Notes under the pieces: model-generated
What the model saw: only the letters and a program-made list of their open reading frames with translations
The model's database searches: none
Told to the model about the DNA's origin: nothing
In this document: positions 12,476 through 24,220 of the stretch, piece after piece
How positions within the stretch are numbered: position 1 is the stretch's first letter
Layout: every line of letters starts with the position of its first letter
NCBI GenBank assembly: GCA_932521035.1
Contig: OW051494.1
Location: 1,288,001 to 1,352,000 of the forward strand
DNA: 64,000 bases
Direction: 5' to 3'
Origin: Oscheius dolichura
Taxonomy: Eukaryota; Nematoda; Chromadorea; Rhabditida; Rhabditidae
Program-made: the position numbers and the translations under genes

Positions 12476-12739
12476 CCTATCTTAACAAAAGAAATGTGCA
12501 TTATTTGAGAGCGAAATATAATGAAAGCGAGGATTTCCTTTGAATCGGAGATTTGGATGAGTTTCACCCCCTCTCGCGCTGTTTACAAGTAATCACGTAA
12601 CGAGTGGAAACGTGAAAACGCTGGAAAAAATGACATTCAATTTCTCTTCACCCAAATTTTGTTTCTTTCTGCTTGTTGTTGAATTGGATTTTTATAAATT
12701 TGTTGATTTTCAGTTCAAAGACTACAAAGGGGTGATATC
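12476..12739. promoter_or_regulatory. Divergent promoter between Abitram and VPS36
   Basis: The 264 bases separate two start codons facing away from each other. On the VPS36 side TTGATTTTCAG ends at 12714, 25 bases before the ATG, and is a plausible spliced-leader acceptor. No TATA element stands out. Confidence 0.5.
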
Positions 12740-14334
12740 ATGAACCGATGGACATGGTACACCCCGAGTGAAAGCATGGAAGATCTGCTTTGTCAAGCGG
12801 GTCATGTTGGAATCTACGATGGAGATTCTAAACATGTATAATTTTTTTTATTTTCTCGCAATATTTTGAATGTTTTAGACAGAATTTGAACAAGGAACAG
12901 CATCTTTAACACTCCATCGAGTTATCTGGGCGGATTCCAGTGATCCTGTAAATATTTCTTTTTGCTCCGAATGACTATTGATTTTTAGGATCGACGACTA
13001 GTTTTACATCATTCGCTTGTGCAAACTATTGAGAAGCAACATAAATCTATGTTTAGCAGAGGTAGCAATAGCAGAATTCATGTTATCGGACAATTTTTAG
13101 GTGGTAAAGTTACTGTCAGGTTAGATTCGGCCCCTGCAAACCATGGAGGCCCAATAAATAGCAGTCAACATAATCATATTAAATTAATTTTTCGCTCCGG
13201 AGGTGAAGAAGATGTATGTCTCATTTTTCGGATCGCTTCATATTATTATTTCAGTTTTATAAACGGTATGATGAAGCCCTGAGAAGAAAAACATGGCAAA
13301 GACATAGTTCGGGCTCCAGTTCTAGTGGTGTATGTTCCTGTTTTCCCCTCATATTTCACGCCGTCAATTCCAGACATCAAGAAATAGCCATGGGCAGCTG
13401 CGTGCACTTGGTGTTTCCGGTATTGAAAGAAAATTAGCCGAAAATCATGCCAAAACTCATGAATCGATCAGCCAGGTTCATTCGGGTGCAGCTGTTAAAC
13501 GTTTTTTAGGCTTTCGAAGATATGTCTAAATTGATGGATTCTGCCAAGGATATGGTTGGCTTGTCTAAAAGCATTTCAGAAAAACTCAGGCAAAAGAAGG
13601 GCACAGTAACTGAAGATGAGGTATATCCTTCAGCTGAAGTGCTTATCTTGTTTTGCTGTAGACTGTCGCCTTCAAATCTTATTTACTGTCGTTGGGAGTA
13701 GCCGATCCAGTGACAAAAGCAACTTGTGGCAGTAGTACTAAATATTTTGAAAAATTAGCAGAAGAATTGAGTTCGGTGCTAACCGAACCGCTGAAAGTAA
13801 GCCTTGTTTTGCACTTTATTTTGCACTTGAACATCCTTCTAATATTGCTCGCATTTTTTTTAATTATAGGAATGTGGTGGAATGATGACGCTGCCTGAAG
13901 TTTATTGCCGACTGAACCGAGCGCGAGGAATGGAATTGCTTTCTCCAGAAGATGTTCTAAATGCTTGCCAGTCTTTAGAGAAGATTAATTCGCCCATTGA
14001 GTACGCTTATGTGAATGCAAAATTATCGCCAATACTTCAGGCTACACCAATTTCCGTCAGGAGTTCTTGTGGTACAGCTTAAAACCCATTCTGTTGAGAG
14101 CACAGTGAACACCACTGTGGAATTTGTTAAACTCAACGGACTAGCCAACGCTACACAACTGGCAGCTGCTCAAGGAATCACCGTAATCTTAGCAAAAGAA
14201 AGGTTACTCATGCTAAGTAAATCATAATACCGTTTTATTTTAGATTGCTAGCTGCTGAAGAGAAAGCAATTCTATGCAGAGATGATTCTGTAGAAGGATT
14301 ATTTTTTTATACTAACAAATTTTTAGAGGTTTAG
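12740..14334 (+). CDS. vps-36: VPS36, ESCRT-II subunit
   Basis: Ten exons (12740-12835, 12879-12947, 12989-13213, 13255-13329, 13374-13475, 13510-13620, 13662-13796, 13870-14000, 14041-14202, 14244-14334) give 398 residues; human VPS36 has 386. The N-terminal half is the GLUE domain ([20 protein letters not shown]). The C-terminal half is the EAP30 winged-helix region: [76 protein letters not shown] sorts ubiquitinated cargo into multivesicular endosomes, with the GLUE domain binding phosphoinositides and often ubiquitin. The intron 13476-13509 is only 34 nt. Confidence 0.95.
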
Positions 14335-14671
14335 ATAATGTTAGGTTTATTTTTTTCAGTCAATAGAGCTCAAAATAAGGCGTGCCCTCTAGTCTTACAG
14401 TCATTCCCCTTAGTGCTGCTTCATTAAGTCATATTTATATCTTCCTGTACATTTATTGTAGAACAGTTTCTAGATGTTTGTATTTGTGCGTGATCTCTTT
14501 CCCTGTTTAGTTGTATTGTGTGCTGTTCCAATTGTGTTATACTTGCCAAATGGTGCCGAATTTCTATGCAGGTTAAACTATTCCTATTTTTTGTACAGTA
14601 ATGGATCATCCATATTATACTTTTCATTTTTCAATATGTTTTGACTATTACTCTGCTTTTATTTTAGAAAA
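14335..14671 (+). promoter_or_regulatory. VPS36-FIP1 intercistronic region with trans-splice acceptor
   Basis: The 337-base gap has no promoter-like block. It is T-rich before GCTTTTATTTTAG, which ends at 14667, four bases before the FIP1 ATG. Acceptor placement so close to the start is the usual sign of spliced-leader addition to a downstream operon gene. Confidence 0.5.
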
Positions 14672-16593
14672 ATGGCAGATGTAGATCTCCCGCCAGGAAT
14701 TGAGCCGTTGGATGCTGATGTCCCTTCCGCACCAGAAGAAATGGCATCTGAAGTAGCCAATTCTGAGTCGACATCAACCGGAGAGAAAACAGCAGATGAA
14801 CAACCAAAAAAGAAAAATTTATACAATGACGAGTACGATTTGGATGAAGGTATTTTTTTATTCCTACATATGTCTAGCATATTTATTCACAACTTATATT
14901 TCTTATACTTGTACAATAAACGTTTTATATTTTAGATAATCCATTGGCTGGCTCAGACGATGAAGAAGACGATATTCAAGTTACTATTGGGAAAATAGAA
15001 CCGATCAATGTACAATTCAGCCTGGTTAGTGTTTTTATAAGGATCAGTAAATTTTTATAATATTTAGAAGCATAGCACACATGAAAGAACATATGCTTCA
15101 AAATTAGATGTTGATGCTGTTCCTACGCTTAACGATCAACCAATTTATGATGTTGATCTTGCATCGGTAATTTTGTTAACCACTTGTAACGTATATCAAA
15201 ATTTAGATGGAAGATAGGCCTTGGAGAAAGCCTGGAGCAGATATAACCGATTATTTCAATTATGGTTTTACTGAAGAAACATGGAATACTTATTGTGAAC
15301 GACAGAAAAAATTGAGAACAGAGTTTACATCACAAGCAGCAGTAAATAAGGCTCTTTTTTCAAATATATATTTAGCCAATCCGCTTGGAATGCCAGGTAT
15401 ATTTATACTTTTATTAATTTAAATGCGTTTTTTAGCTGTTACAAATCGGTCCTCTGGTCCCATGAATGATACTACTTCTAATGTTAAAGTTCTAACAGAT
15501 AATGGAGGTCGCTTCAAAGTTCATCACCACAATAAAGATGAAGTGAGTGAAATTTTATACTTTTGTATAAACTGAAGATTTTAGCCAGTTATGCGTACCA
15601 TAATAGGCGCTCCACCACCTACAACTCCAAATACATCAGCACCACCTCCAACTATAGACTTTAGTAGACCACCTCCAGGAATGTCAATGCCTCCAGCTGT
15701 AATTCCGCAAGTATTAGGAGTTCCGCCAGGTGATTATTTATTTTAATTGTTTTTTAAATGATGATTTGTTTATATTTTGCTTGATTGTGTTTACACCTGT
15801 CTAAGTTGAATACGATTTAGCTTCGGATGGAGGAGAAGCGCCACCTGGTGTCATGCCACCGGGTACTGAAGGTCCTCCTGGAATTGAGATGGGCGGACAG
15901 AATTCCATTCCAACCGTTGGCTCAACTCCGACATTGGATATGTCGATGCCTCCACCTGGATTCAACCCGTCTCTACCACCGCCAGGCATGTCAGTTCGTC
16001 CGCCACCAATTGGACTGCCAACTATGACTATTGGACCACCTGGATTCAGTACCATGATGCCACCACCAGGATATAATCAAGTTCGCTATCCTATGAATCC
16101 TGGAGGTTTGTTTCAAATGTTTTTCCAAAAATTATATTCTGATATTTAGGAGGAATGGCACGACCTCCGCCATTGATGGGCAGAGAGTATGATCCCCGAC
16201 GTGATGGCGGCGATATGGATGATGATGAACGTCGTCGCAGAAGAGGAAGAAGTAGATCGCGTTCACCACGGAGAACTGATCGTAGAAGAGATGAACGAGA
16301 CGATCGGCGCGACAGGGATCGAGATAGAAAAGATAGAGATCGGGATCGAAGCGATAGAAGCCGACGACACAGAAGTAGAAGTAGAGAAGACAAAAGGCGA
16401 GACAGAAGAGAGGATGACGATAGAAAAAAAAGGTGATTTCTTCTAATTTTATGTGATATATATCCGATACTTCAGACGGGATCGCGATGAAGATGATGAT
16501 AGAAAAGAACGGCGAGACCGTCGCAAGAAGGATGACCGTAGTCCAGATAAAGAAGATCGTGGTTCTAATGATGAAGAAATCGCCGAACAATAA
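14672..16593 (+). CDS. FIP1-like pre-mRNA 3'-end-processing factor
   Basis: Nine exons (14672-14849, 14936-15024, 15068-15166, 15207-15396, 15436-15542, 15585-15729, 15821-16105, 16150-16432, 16476-16593) give 497 residues. The FIP1 motif is [20 protein letters not shown] at residues about 123-142, followed by [16 protein letters not shown]. An acidic N-terminus (residues 1-80) precedes it. A Pro/Gly/Met-rich segment and an Arg/Asp repeat tail (residues 375-490) follow, as in metazoan FIP1L1. FIP1 is a CPSF subunit that tethers poly(A) polymerase and binds U-rich RNA. It is the middle gene of the likely operon. Confidence 0.93.
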
Positions 16594-16811
16594 AACTTGG
16601 ACAAGATCTTCCGGTGACGTCTTACTTCTCTTTTTCAACGGGATCTCATGTTAATTGTTTGTTTCTTGTTTGTATTATTAACGCAGTAACAATGACTAGA
16701 GTATTGATATTTTGTTTGAATGTCTTATGCATTGGCTTTGTTCCAAGTTTACCTCTATAATGTTTATTTTGTTTTTTCTATGTTATTTTCTAATTTTCTA
16801 TAGGTTACGCC
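16594..16811 (+). promoter_or_regulatory. FIP1-RBX1 intercistronic region with trans-splice acceptor
   Basis: The spacing is 218 bases. It is T-rich, and TAATTTTCTATAG ends at 16803, eight bases before the RBX1 ATG. The arrangement matches a nematode operon junction; no independent promoter is visible. Confidence 0.5.
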
Positions 16812-17258
<447 letters not shown>

Positions 17259-17453
17259 TTATGTTTGTACACCATTCATCGTAACTTAATTGCTGTATTT
17301 TTCCGATGATTCTCCCGTGATTTTTTTATCAATAAACTATTGTAATGCGTTTCGTTTAGCTTATGACAATATGAGAAAATTTATAGATATATAGAGACGC
17401 ATAACAAATATACAGATACACGAGGAACACTTGATAAGATGAAGGAGAGAGGA

Positions 17454-19697
17454 TTAGTCTTTCTTGACTACGTAGCAGACAAAGTTATCGGCTTCCACGA
17501 GGCAGTGCTCACGTTGTTCACTCTCCAGTGGTTCAATTCCATCGTTTCCACAGGCTACGTACCTAGAAATTTAATCTTGAGAGGGAAGGAGGCACAGGCT
17601 ACCATTCTCCCGTAACCAGGCGAGCTTGCACAGCTTCGGAGACTTTAGTCATGGATGATTCCGCGTCCAGGGTCATCGACTACAATTAATTATTTCGTAT
17701 CCGAATTCCTACAGTAACCCGACCTGTCGGATGATTTTCCTCAATCGAAGAGAATTACACTCCTTATCCAGGGCACCCTTGGAGAATCGCCGATGACGGT
17801 AGCCGCCTTGTCCGCCCTCGTATTCCTCGCCGCCACCTTCAACATCTTCTTCATCATGAAAGCGTCTAACTCCTGGAAACTGTCGCTACTTTTCCGCGCT
17901 TGTTTTAGATTCGAAAAGTGAAAAAGATAGAGACAGAAAGATGGAAGAAATAGCGACAGAAGAGGGAAGACAGAGTCCGCGGCGCCGCCCCCGTAAAGTC
18001 TCGGCAGATGATGGATATGGAAGAAAGGAAACGTTTTGATCAGAACGGCATCTGCTGCCGAGATTTTACGGGCGCAGACGCCGACTGGTAGCCCCGGCCA
18101 GGGGACTGGAGGGCGGGGAAAACTTACCAGCTGCCGCAGCACCAGCAGCCTGATCGTAGTTACCACCGCCGCCGCCGCCGTTAGAACCACCGCCAGAAGA
18201 GGCACCACCACCTCCAGATTCATATCCTCCACCCCCACTGCTAGGGGCAGCGGCTCCTCCAGACGAGTAGCCACCTCCATTTCCTCCTCCGCCGCCTCCT
18301 CCTCCACCGGATGAGTAACCACCTCCGCTAGAGACGGCAGCCGGGGCAGGGGCCTGGGAGAGAGCTTATTTAGGGGGATTGGAGGGAGACTTACAGATTC
18401 AGAGTAGCCAACAGATGGGGCTTGAGGAATAGGAGCCGGCGCCGGGGGAGGAGGCGGGGGAGGAGGGGGCGGGGGTGGCGGCGGCAATGGGGCCGGGCCA
18501 CTGCTGTATCCGCCGCCGCCGCTGCTTCCTGAAAATGATTATCCACCGTATCTACTACATACTACCGTACACCACCATTACCACCACCATCACCGACCAG
18601 AAGAGAGACACAAACGGACACAGAGTTGAAAGAGAGAGAGAGAGAGAGAGATAGAAATTTTATTAGTTTCTACGACGAGTGACAATAGATTATTAGAGAC
18701 TACATGCACAGGGTCGGGAGGACTATTTTCTACCTGCGTATCCGCCGCCGCCTCCGCCGGTCGAGTATCCTCCGCCTCCTCCAGGAGCCGAGTAGCCGCC
18801 TCCTCCGCCAGATGAGGCGTATCCTCCACCGGCTGAATATCCATTTTAGGAGGGAAAAGAGCGAAGAAACTCACGAGCAGAGTAGCCGCTAGAGACGTAG
18901 ACAGGTGGGGGTGGGGGAGGTGGTGGCGCGGCGTATCCGCCTCCTCCACCGCATCCTCCTCCTCCTCCAGGAGCGACAGGGTATCCTCCGCCACCGCCGC
19001 CTCCTCCTCCGCATCCTCCGCCACCTCCGCCGCTTAGAATGCCAGCGCTAGGAGCAATGATTGGGACGACGGCGTAGCCTCCTCCGCCACTGCCTCCTCC
19101 TCCTCCGCATCCTCCACCGCCTCCTCCGCAGCCTCCGCCGCCTCCACCTCCGCCTAAAATTTAGGAATAAGTTGATTTTTAAGCTGCTTACATCCTCCAC
19201 CGCATCCTCCTCCGCCGCCACCGCAGCCTCCGCCTCCTCCGCCTGAATTTTTAGAATTTTAAGGGATTTCTTGGGGAGACTCACATCCTCCACCGCCGCC
19301 TCCGCAGCCTCCTCCTCCGCTACTTCCGCCTCCGCAGTTGACATAGATTGGAGCAGCGGCTGCTCCGCCTCCACCGCATCCTCCTCCTCCGCCGCCTCCG
19401 CAGCCTCCTCCTCCACCTAGGGATTAATTTAATATTATTTGAACAGTTAAAAGCTTACATCCTCCGCCACCGCCTCCGCAGCCTCCGCCGCCTCCTCCGC
19501 AGCCTCCTCCTCCACCACATCCTCCACCACCTGAATCGGCTTTACTTGAATATTTTGGATGGCTTACATCCTCCACCGCCTCCGCCTCCGCAGCCACAAC
19601 CGCAACCTCCTCCTCCTCCGCCGCCGAGCGAGGGGAATAAGAACGCATTTAGCGGGACTGCCAAGAGCAGTACCGCTATTAGGTGAATATAGAACAT
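17454..19697 (-). CDS. Ground-like (Hedgehog-related) secreted protein with Gly/Cys-rich repeats
   Basis: Eleven exons (19568-19697, 19459-19530, 19285-19416, 19192-19242, 18875-19153, 18734-18832, 18395-18528, 18128-18353, 17724-17872, 17603-17679, 17454-17562) join in phase to 485 residues. A signal peptide (MFYIHLIAVLLLAVPLNAF) leads into GGGGC repeats, then Gly/Ser/Tyr and a Pro run. The C-terminal ground-like domain (residues about 390-485) has CNSLRLRKIIRQ, SEAVQARL, WYVACG, EHCLVEADNFVCYV. In nematodes such proteins are made by epidermis and associated cells. Several early exons start and end in phase 1 with CGGGG units, pointing to exon duplication. CTTTCAG lies three bases before the ATG. 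Confidence 0.85.
17985..18078. repeat. Inverted-repeat element family 1, copy c
   Basis: The ends CCCCGTAAAGTCTCGGCAG and CTGCCGAGATTTTACGGGCG are inverted; the short interior includes GATGATGG. It lies in the intron between the Gly-rich and ground-like exons of the secreted protein gene. Confidence 0.75.
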
Positions 19698-21542
19698 ACC
19701 CTGAAAGAAAGAGGGGAAAATAAGAAAATAATAGAAGAAGAGGAGAAGGAAAGGAATGGAAGGCGCTGGGCACAATGGAAATGGTCGATGAGGCAGCTTG
19801 TATCTCTTATATACCAGTAGAGAAGAACTGGATCGGCCGAGTCGGCACTCGTCGGCGACGCCTTGTCAGATGCCGGGCGATGGCTGCCTAAGGAGAAACC
19901 GATATCGCTATCTATCCATTACTACTGGATGCAGAGTATGCAACGAATGCCATGCAAAATAATAATAAGGAAGACAGTTTCACTTTTTAGTCGTAACTAA
20001 AGCGAGGGGAAATGGCGCGTTCCCTCCTTATTAGAGGGTCTTGGGCTGCCTCTTCTTTTACCATTTTTGGCCATTTCTGATTCAAGGATTTCTAAATGTC
20101 CAGGATCTACTGGACTCCAAGACTCCCTGGCTCTTTTAATGTGACTCCCTGGGGAGTTAACGAGTACCCAATGGCCGTTCCGTATAGTCAACCAAGTTTT
20201 CCTCCAACTTTGGAGGAGATCCTCCTCTAACTCTTTCTTGGACCAGGGAAAATTGGGGAAATTATACCTGTGGAGACAGGGAGTGATTTTGGGCCGTGTA
20301 CCTTTCAGATTTTTAAAAATTCTCAGAAATTTTAGCCTTTTAGGTGGATGACCACAGTACTGGAGGAAGAACGGTGAAGACCCTTTAGGATTCTAGGGAA
20401 CCTCTCCTATTTTTCAGTCAAAATTGGAAGAATGTCTTGTCAGGATCAACAAAAATAAGATCCACTGTAAAATATGCAGTCTCCCGGCCTTTTGTCTCCT
20501 AATGAAGGAGGACGACGGCTTCCAAGAGCCCCCAGTTGCCCTGGAATCCTGTAAAACTATCAAGACCCGTTTTCAAGCTCCTGGCTTCTAGATTTTGCCT
20601 CTTTTCATTATTCTGCTCCCATTTTTATCCACTTTTAATGAGTTCTCTCCTCGTATTTTCTCACTTTCATTAGTCGCCAAGTCCGATAGCAAAGGGGAGC
20701 GGTGGAAGGCGGCGAGCGGCGGCGGCGGCAACAGAAACATCCGTCTGCTGTGTCCTAACTGGTTCATTTGGCTAGTCTTAATCTATTACGTAACGGGAGC
20801 TAATGTTCCCGATAATCTTGACCAAAACGCGGGAAAATGAGATTCGAGAACGGATTAGCAGTCGGTGCTTTTGCTAGGCACAGAGGGAGAGCCAAAGGTT
20901 ACGGTAGGTGAGTGCATTTTTGGTCGCGAAATTGCTAAAGATCCCGCAACGATCCTGGTTCCGCTTTTATTTATTTATATGGAAGAAGTATAATACAGGG
21001 ACTACAATATATAAATACAGTGTATTACGTTACTAGGGCGGGAAGCCAGGTCCGGGTCAGTAAAGCCCATTTTCGGGAAAAGTGACAGGCCTTGCGTTTT
21101 TTTCGGTGCGTGGAATATTTGGTATACTGTAATTCGTCTGTACAGACAATTGCACTGAAAAAGCGCAAAGCTGGCACACTTTCCCCGAATCTGGGCCAGC
21201 TTGGCGTATTTTTCGGGGAAGTGTAGCGCCTTTGCGCTTTTTTGGTGCAATAGCCCCAATATACGAATTACACTATGCCAAAGATTATAAACCTACAAGT
21301 ATGTCTCCGGCCGCGTTGGGATTAAAAGTTGACGGTCGAATTAATTTTGATCGTCAGTTTTTCTGCTTCTCTAACTGTCTGCTTTTGACCGTTGGATTTG
21401 CACAAACGACAGGTCTTACAGACAGACAGACAGAGATCTGCCCATTATTGGATAGGATTGCACCGAAAAAAACGCAAGGCTGGCACGCTTCCCCCGAAAA
21501 TGCGCCTTACTGGCCCGGACCTGATGTTCCTTTTTTACTAGC
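19698..21542. other. Intergenic region with no firm gene
   Basis: Between the ground-like start and the 3' end of the chemoreceptor gene. A frame at about 20670-20840 encodes a single hydrophobic stretch (WFIWLVLIYYVTGA) but has no supported splice partners. The right half is occupied by the inverted-repeat element at 21035-21530. Confidence 0.4.
21035..21530. repeat. Terminal-inverted-repeat element family 2, full copy
   Basis: Left end CCAGGTCCGGGTCAGTAAAG (about 21045) and right end GGCCCGGACCTG (about 21522) are inverted, and the symmetry continues inward through CGCAAGGC/GCCTTGCG and AAAAACG-type blocks for some 60 bases. A second inverted pair using GCGCTTTTTC..GTGC sits inside. No transposase frame is present, so it is a MITE-like or composite element. 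Confidence 0.75.
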
Positions 21543-23426
21543 TTATTGAGATGGCTCAAAATTGTGCAACTGAATGACGGAGACCTCTTCTACTCCACCA
21601 TTTGGTCGTTGTTGATCTACAGAGTAGATTCGTCCCGCGCCCTCTTCTTGGTCCTTGTACCGGTGGATAGGAGCACAGAAGAGGGACTTCATAAGACGTC
21701 GAAGGTACCGGTCAAAGAGGAATCCAATTATTGGTATTAGAGGAGCAGCCCTATAATTTTTTTTCTTTCAATTAAATGAGAAAAATACTGACAGCGAGGT
21801 GAAGATATGGAGGAGGCAGACGAGAAGGTCTCTTGTCTCCTGGTCACAGTCGGGCGAATAGGCCCCAATGAAAGCGGGAACATGAACGAAGATTACGGCC
21901 CCAATGATGAAACAGCCAGTTTTCAACAACTAAAAATGTTAAAAATTGCTTTGAAAAGGTCTCGAGGCGAACCTTCGTGCACCAGATATTATCCTCCAGT
22001 TGGGATTTCAACTTCAACGTTTGGAATCGATTACCATCGTTCGGGTTCATTGACATCTTCCGGACGGTACGGTGGGAAACAACGGCATTATTGTTACAGA
22101 ACCAGATGAGCTGGAAAAATACATATAATTAGGGCGAAATAGGCCGTAAAATCTTTGACTACGGTACTTTTTCTGATTCTAGGGGGGGGGGGCTAGAAAT
22201 AAAAGCAAAAGTGTTTAGTCACGGTGGTGGATCGAACCCGGGTTGTACTCATAGCGCGCGCGACAGCAACGCATTGCGCCTTTACAGCATTTTAGATTCC
22301 TACAGCGCGCGGACTCCTATGTCCAAATAATCTCTGATCAGTTCTCAAAGCTGCAAATTTTCCTCGCTCTTTCCCGCTCAATTAATTTAAGGACGTAGAA
22401 AATCAAATGATCTAAAGTACGCAGATAGTCCGACGCTGATAAAACAGTTACCCAAGCAAAAGACTCATGACATTTTCCGAATGAATTAAATTACCGCGAC
22501 ACCCAAGAATAGAAGGACGAAGCCAACGGCTACGATCCAAAACCACTGTAGCCATTCTGAAGGATAATTTTTTGAATGTTAATGAAAAATACTAACCGAA
22601 GATGAAGGCAGCCGAACCAAGAAAAGAGAAGAGGGCAGCGCAGGTGCTGATTGTTCCCGGGATCCATAGTTTCGAAGTTATGTCGTATTGCCGGATGTAA
22701 TAGCGGGCAAAGACGCGTTCGATGGACAGCCAGAAGATACTGTAACGGATTTGAGTTTTTATATGAAAAATAACCAACGAGGTGAGGATCAAAAGATAGT
22801 AGGAGCCTTGGACGACGGAAGAAGCCACAATGACATTGGAGGGCTCGTGTTGCACATCTGAAAAGACTTTGGATGGTACAGTAAAAAAAGCAAAAATTTT
22901 TTACCTTGGCGGGGATCGAACTTTTCATCAAAGGATCCATTAGCCCGCGAACTGAACTGCACACTCGGCGCGCGCCAGTAAAACCGGGATATCTCGGGAC
23001 GTAATGGTCCGATTTTTATATTTTAACAACGACAATTTAAGTCACGAAAAGATCTATCGATTGACACCAAATGCGTTAGATTTTGTAAGGTAGAAATCTT
23101 ACTTGGAGTCACCCAAAGTTTAGCAGCAATTCCCGAACCGCTTACCTAGATGTAGGATGAAATAGCCCTGGTCAAGGAGGATGATAATACGAGCAGTGAG
23201 GAACATTGCATACTGGAACAGGAAGAAGAGTGCCATCATCTGAAACAGGCTACCATATACCCCCTAACTATAGTTTTACCTTGATGTTGAGATGGATACG
23301 GGCGCGCTGGACGATTTTTAAATAGGGAAGAATGAGCAAATAATCAACGACGACGAAGAGAAACTCGGCTGAGTAGCATGTCTCGAAGACTTCGTAATCC
23401 TTCGGATTCATGTAGAAGAGAAACAT
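21543..23426 (-). CDS. Serpentine (7-TM) chemoreceptor, sre-like (Sra superfamily)
   Basis: Eight exons (23280-23426, 23146-23239, 22779-22857, 22597-22739, 22495-22556, 21973-22110, 21793-21929, 21543-21750) join in phase to 335 residues. Seven hydrophobic segments are seen, including FLFVVVDYLLILPYL, MALFFLFQYAMFLTARIIIL, YLLILTSIFWLSIERVFA, WFWIVAVGFVLLFLG and APLIPIIGFLF. The IERVFARYYIRQYD motif after TM3 is typical of nematode sre/srb-type receptors. Such receptors sense odorants on ciliated neurons. The 39-nt intron 22740-22778 is stop-free and a multiple of three; removing it gives a normal-length TM3. Family subclass is tentative. Confidence 0.75.
22195..22290 (-). repeat. tRNA-derived-looking sequence in a chemoreceptor intron
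   Basis: The minus strand carries a D-arm-like GGCGCAATGCGTTG followed 30-odd bases later by the B-box-like GGGTTCGATCC. The T stem and acceptor stem do not pair properly, so it is a pseudogene or SINE-like relic rather than a tRNA. Confidence 0.35.
22890..22985 (-). repeat. Second tRNA-derived-looking sequence in a chemoreceptor intron
   Basis: The minus strand has GCAGTTCAGTTCGCGGGC (A-box-like) and then AGTTCGATCCCCGCC (B-box-like). Stems are poor. It resembles the one at 22195-22290 in layout but not in detailed sequence. Confidence 0.35.
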
Positions 23427-23743
23427 GGAAAGCGGGAGGGAGCGCTCCCGGTGTTGGCTCGCTGGAAAATGGCAAGGCGGCCAGGTGCGCCCCTGCCTGT
23501 AACTAACGAAGTTTAGCAGCCGTTGCTGTACGTAAGCAGGGAAAAGAGCACCGTTGCAATTAAATTAACATCTCCTAAGCGACGAATATGGTTCGAGAGG
23601 GAAAAGAGCACGGTTTGGTTCGTGTAGTGTTGGTCACAGGGTGCAGAATACAAAGATTTGCAAAAGGTCAAGACAAAATGTATATACCACCGTTAGTAAA
23701 GGCCGGAAAAAATATTTTATAGAAGATGAAAAGAAAAGCAAAA

Positions 23744-23862
23744 AGCTTACGACACCCGGGATTCCCAAGCCGTCTCCGATCCAAGTACTAACCGGGCCCA
23801 ACGTTGCTTGACTTGCCAGATCGGACGGGATGGCGTACTTTCAACGTGGTATGGCCGTAAGC
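23744..23862 (-). rRNA. 5S ribosomal RNA, minus copy
   Basis: The minus strand begins GCTTACGGCCATACCACG and ends GTCGTAAGCT, 119 nt, with 5S landmarks CCATCCCGTCCGATCTGGCA, AAGCAACGTTG and TTGGATCGGAGACGGC. A run of Ts follows, as a Pol III terminator. It is essentially identical to the + copy 0.9 kb away and lies between the chemoreceptor and ShKT genes. Confidence 0.96.
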
Positions 23863-24220
23863 GGTGTTCTCTTGATTTCGATCAGTGATAAGGGCCTAGG
23901 AGGTTCAGAATGACGGGAGGAACTTTGGAATTGGCTTCATCTTGCTCAGAATTTTCTTCTGATCACGAATATCTGCTTTAAAAATTATAAAAATGTCAAA
24001 TTGGTTCGTTTCTGGATCAAATTCTGGACTCTGCTCTTCCTTTACTATTCTAGCTTTCCATTGTGACGTATAGCTCTCCATACAGTTTATTTACTCCCAA
24101 ATGAGGAAGACGATGACTACCCGAATTGAAAAACAAGCTATGGATACAGCTGGCGTCTGTTTCTTCCCATAAAATCCCACTATTCTCTGCTATTTCTACC
24201 TATTTCACCCCAATTTCCCT
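23863..24220. other. Short intergenic region between 5S rRNA and ShKT gene
   Basis: It contains upstream sequence of the minus 5S gene and the leader of the ShKT gene. No coding frame or further RNA gene is visible. Confidence 0.4.

Noticed and set aside
16132-16638. A 168-codon minus-strand frame over the FIP1 tail
   Set aside because: Shadow of Arg/Asp repeats in FIP1; the real frame is supported by intron phases.
20595-20940. A hydrophobic 81-codon frame resembling the first membrane segment of a channel
   Set aside because: Only one short TM-like stretch, no pore motif, no in-phase exons found on either side.
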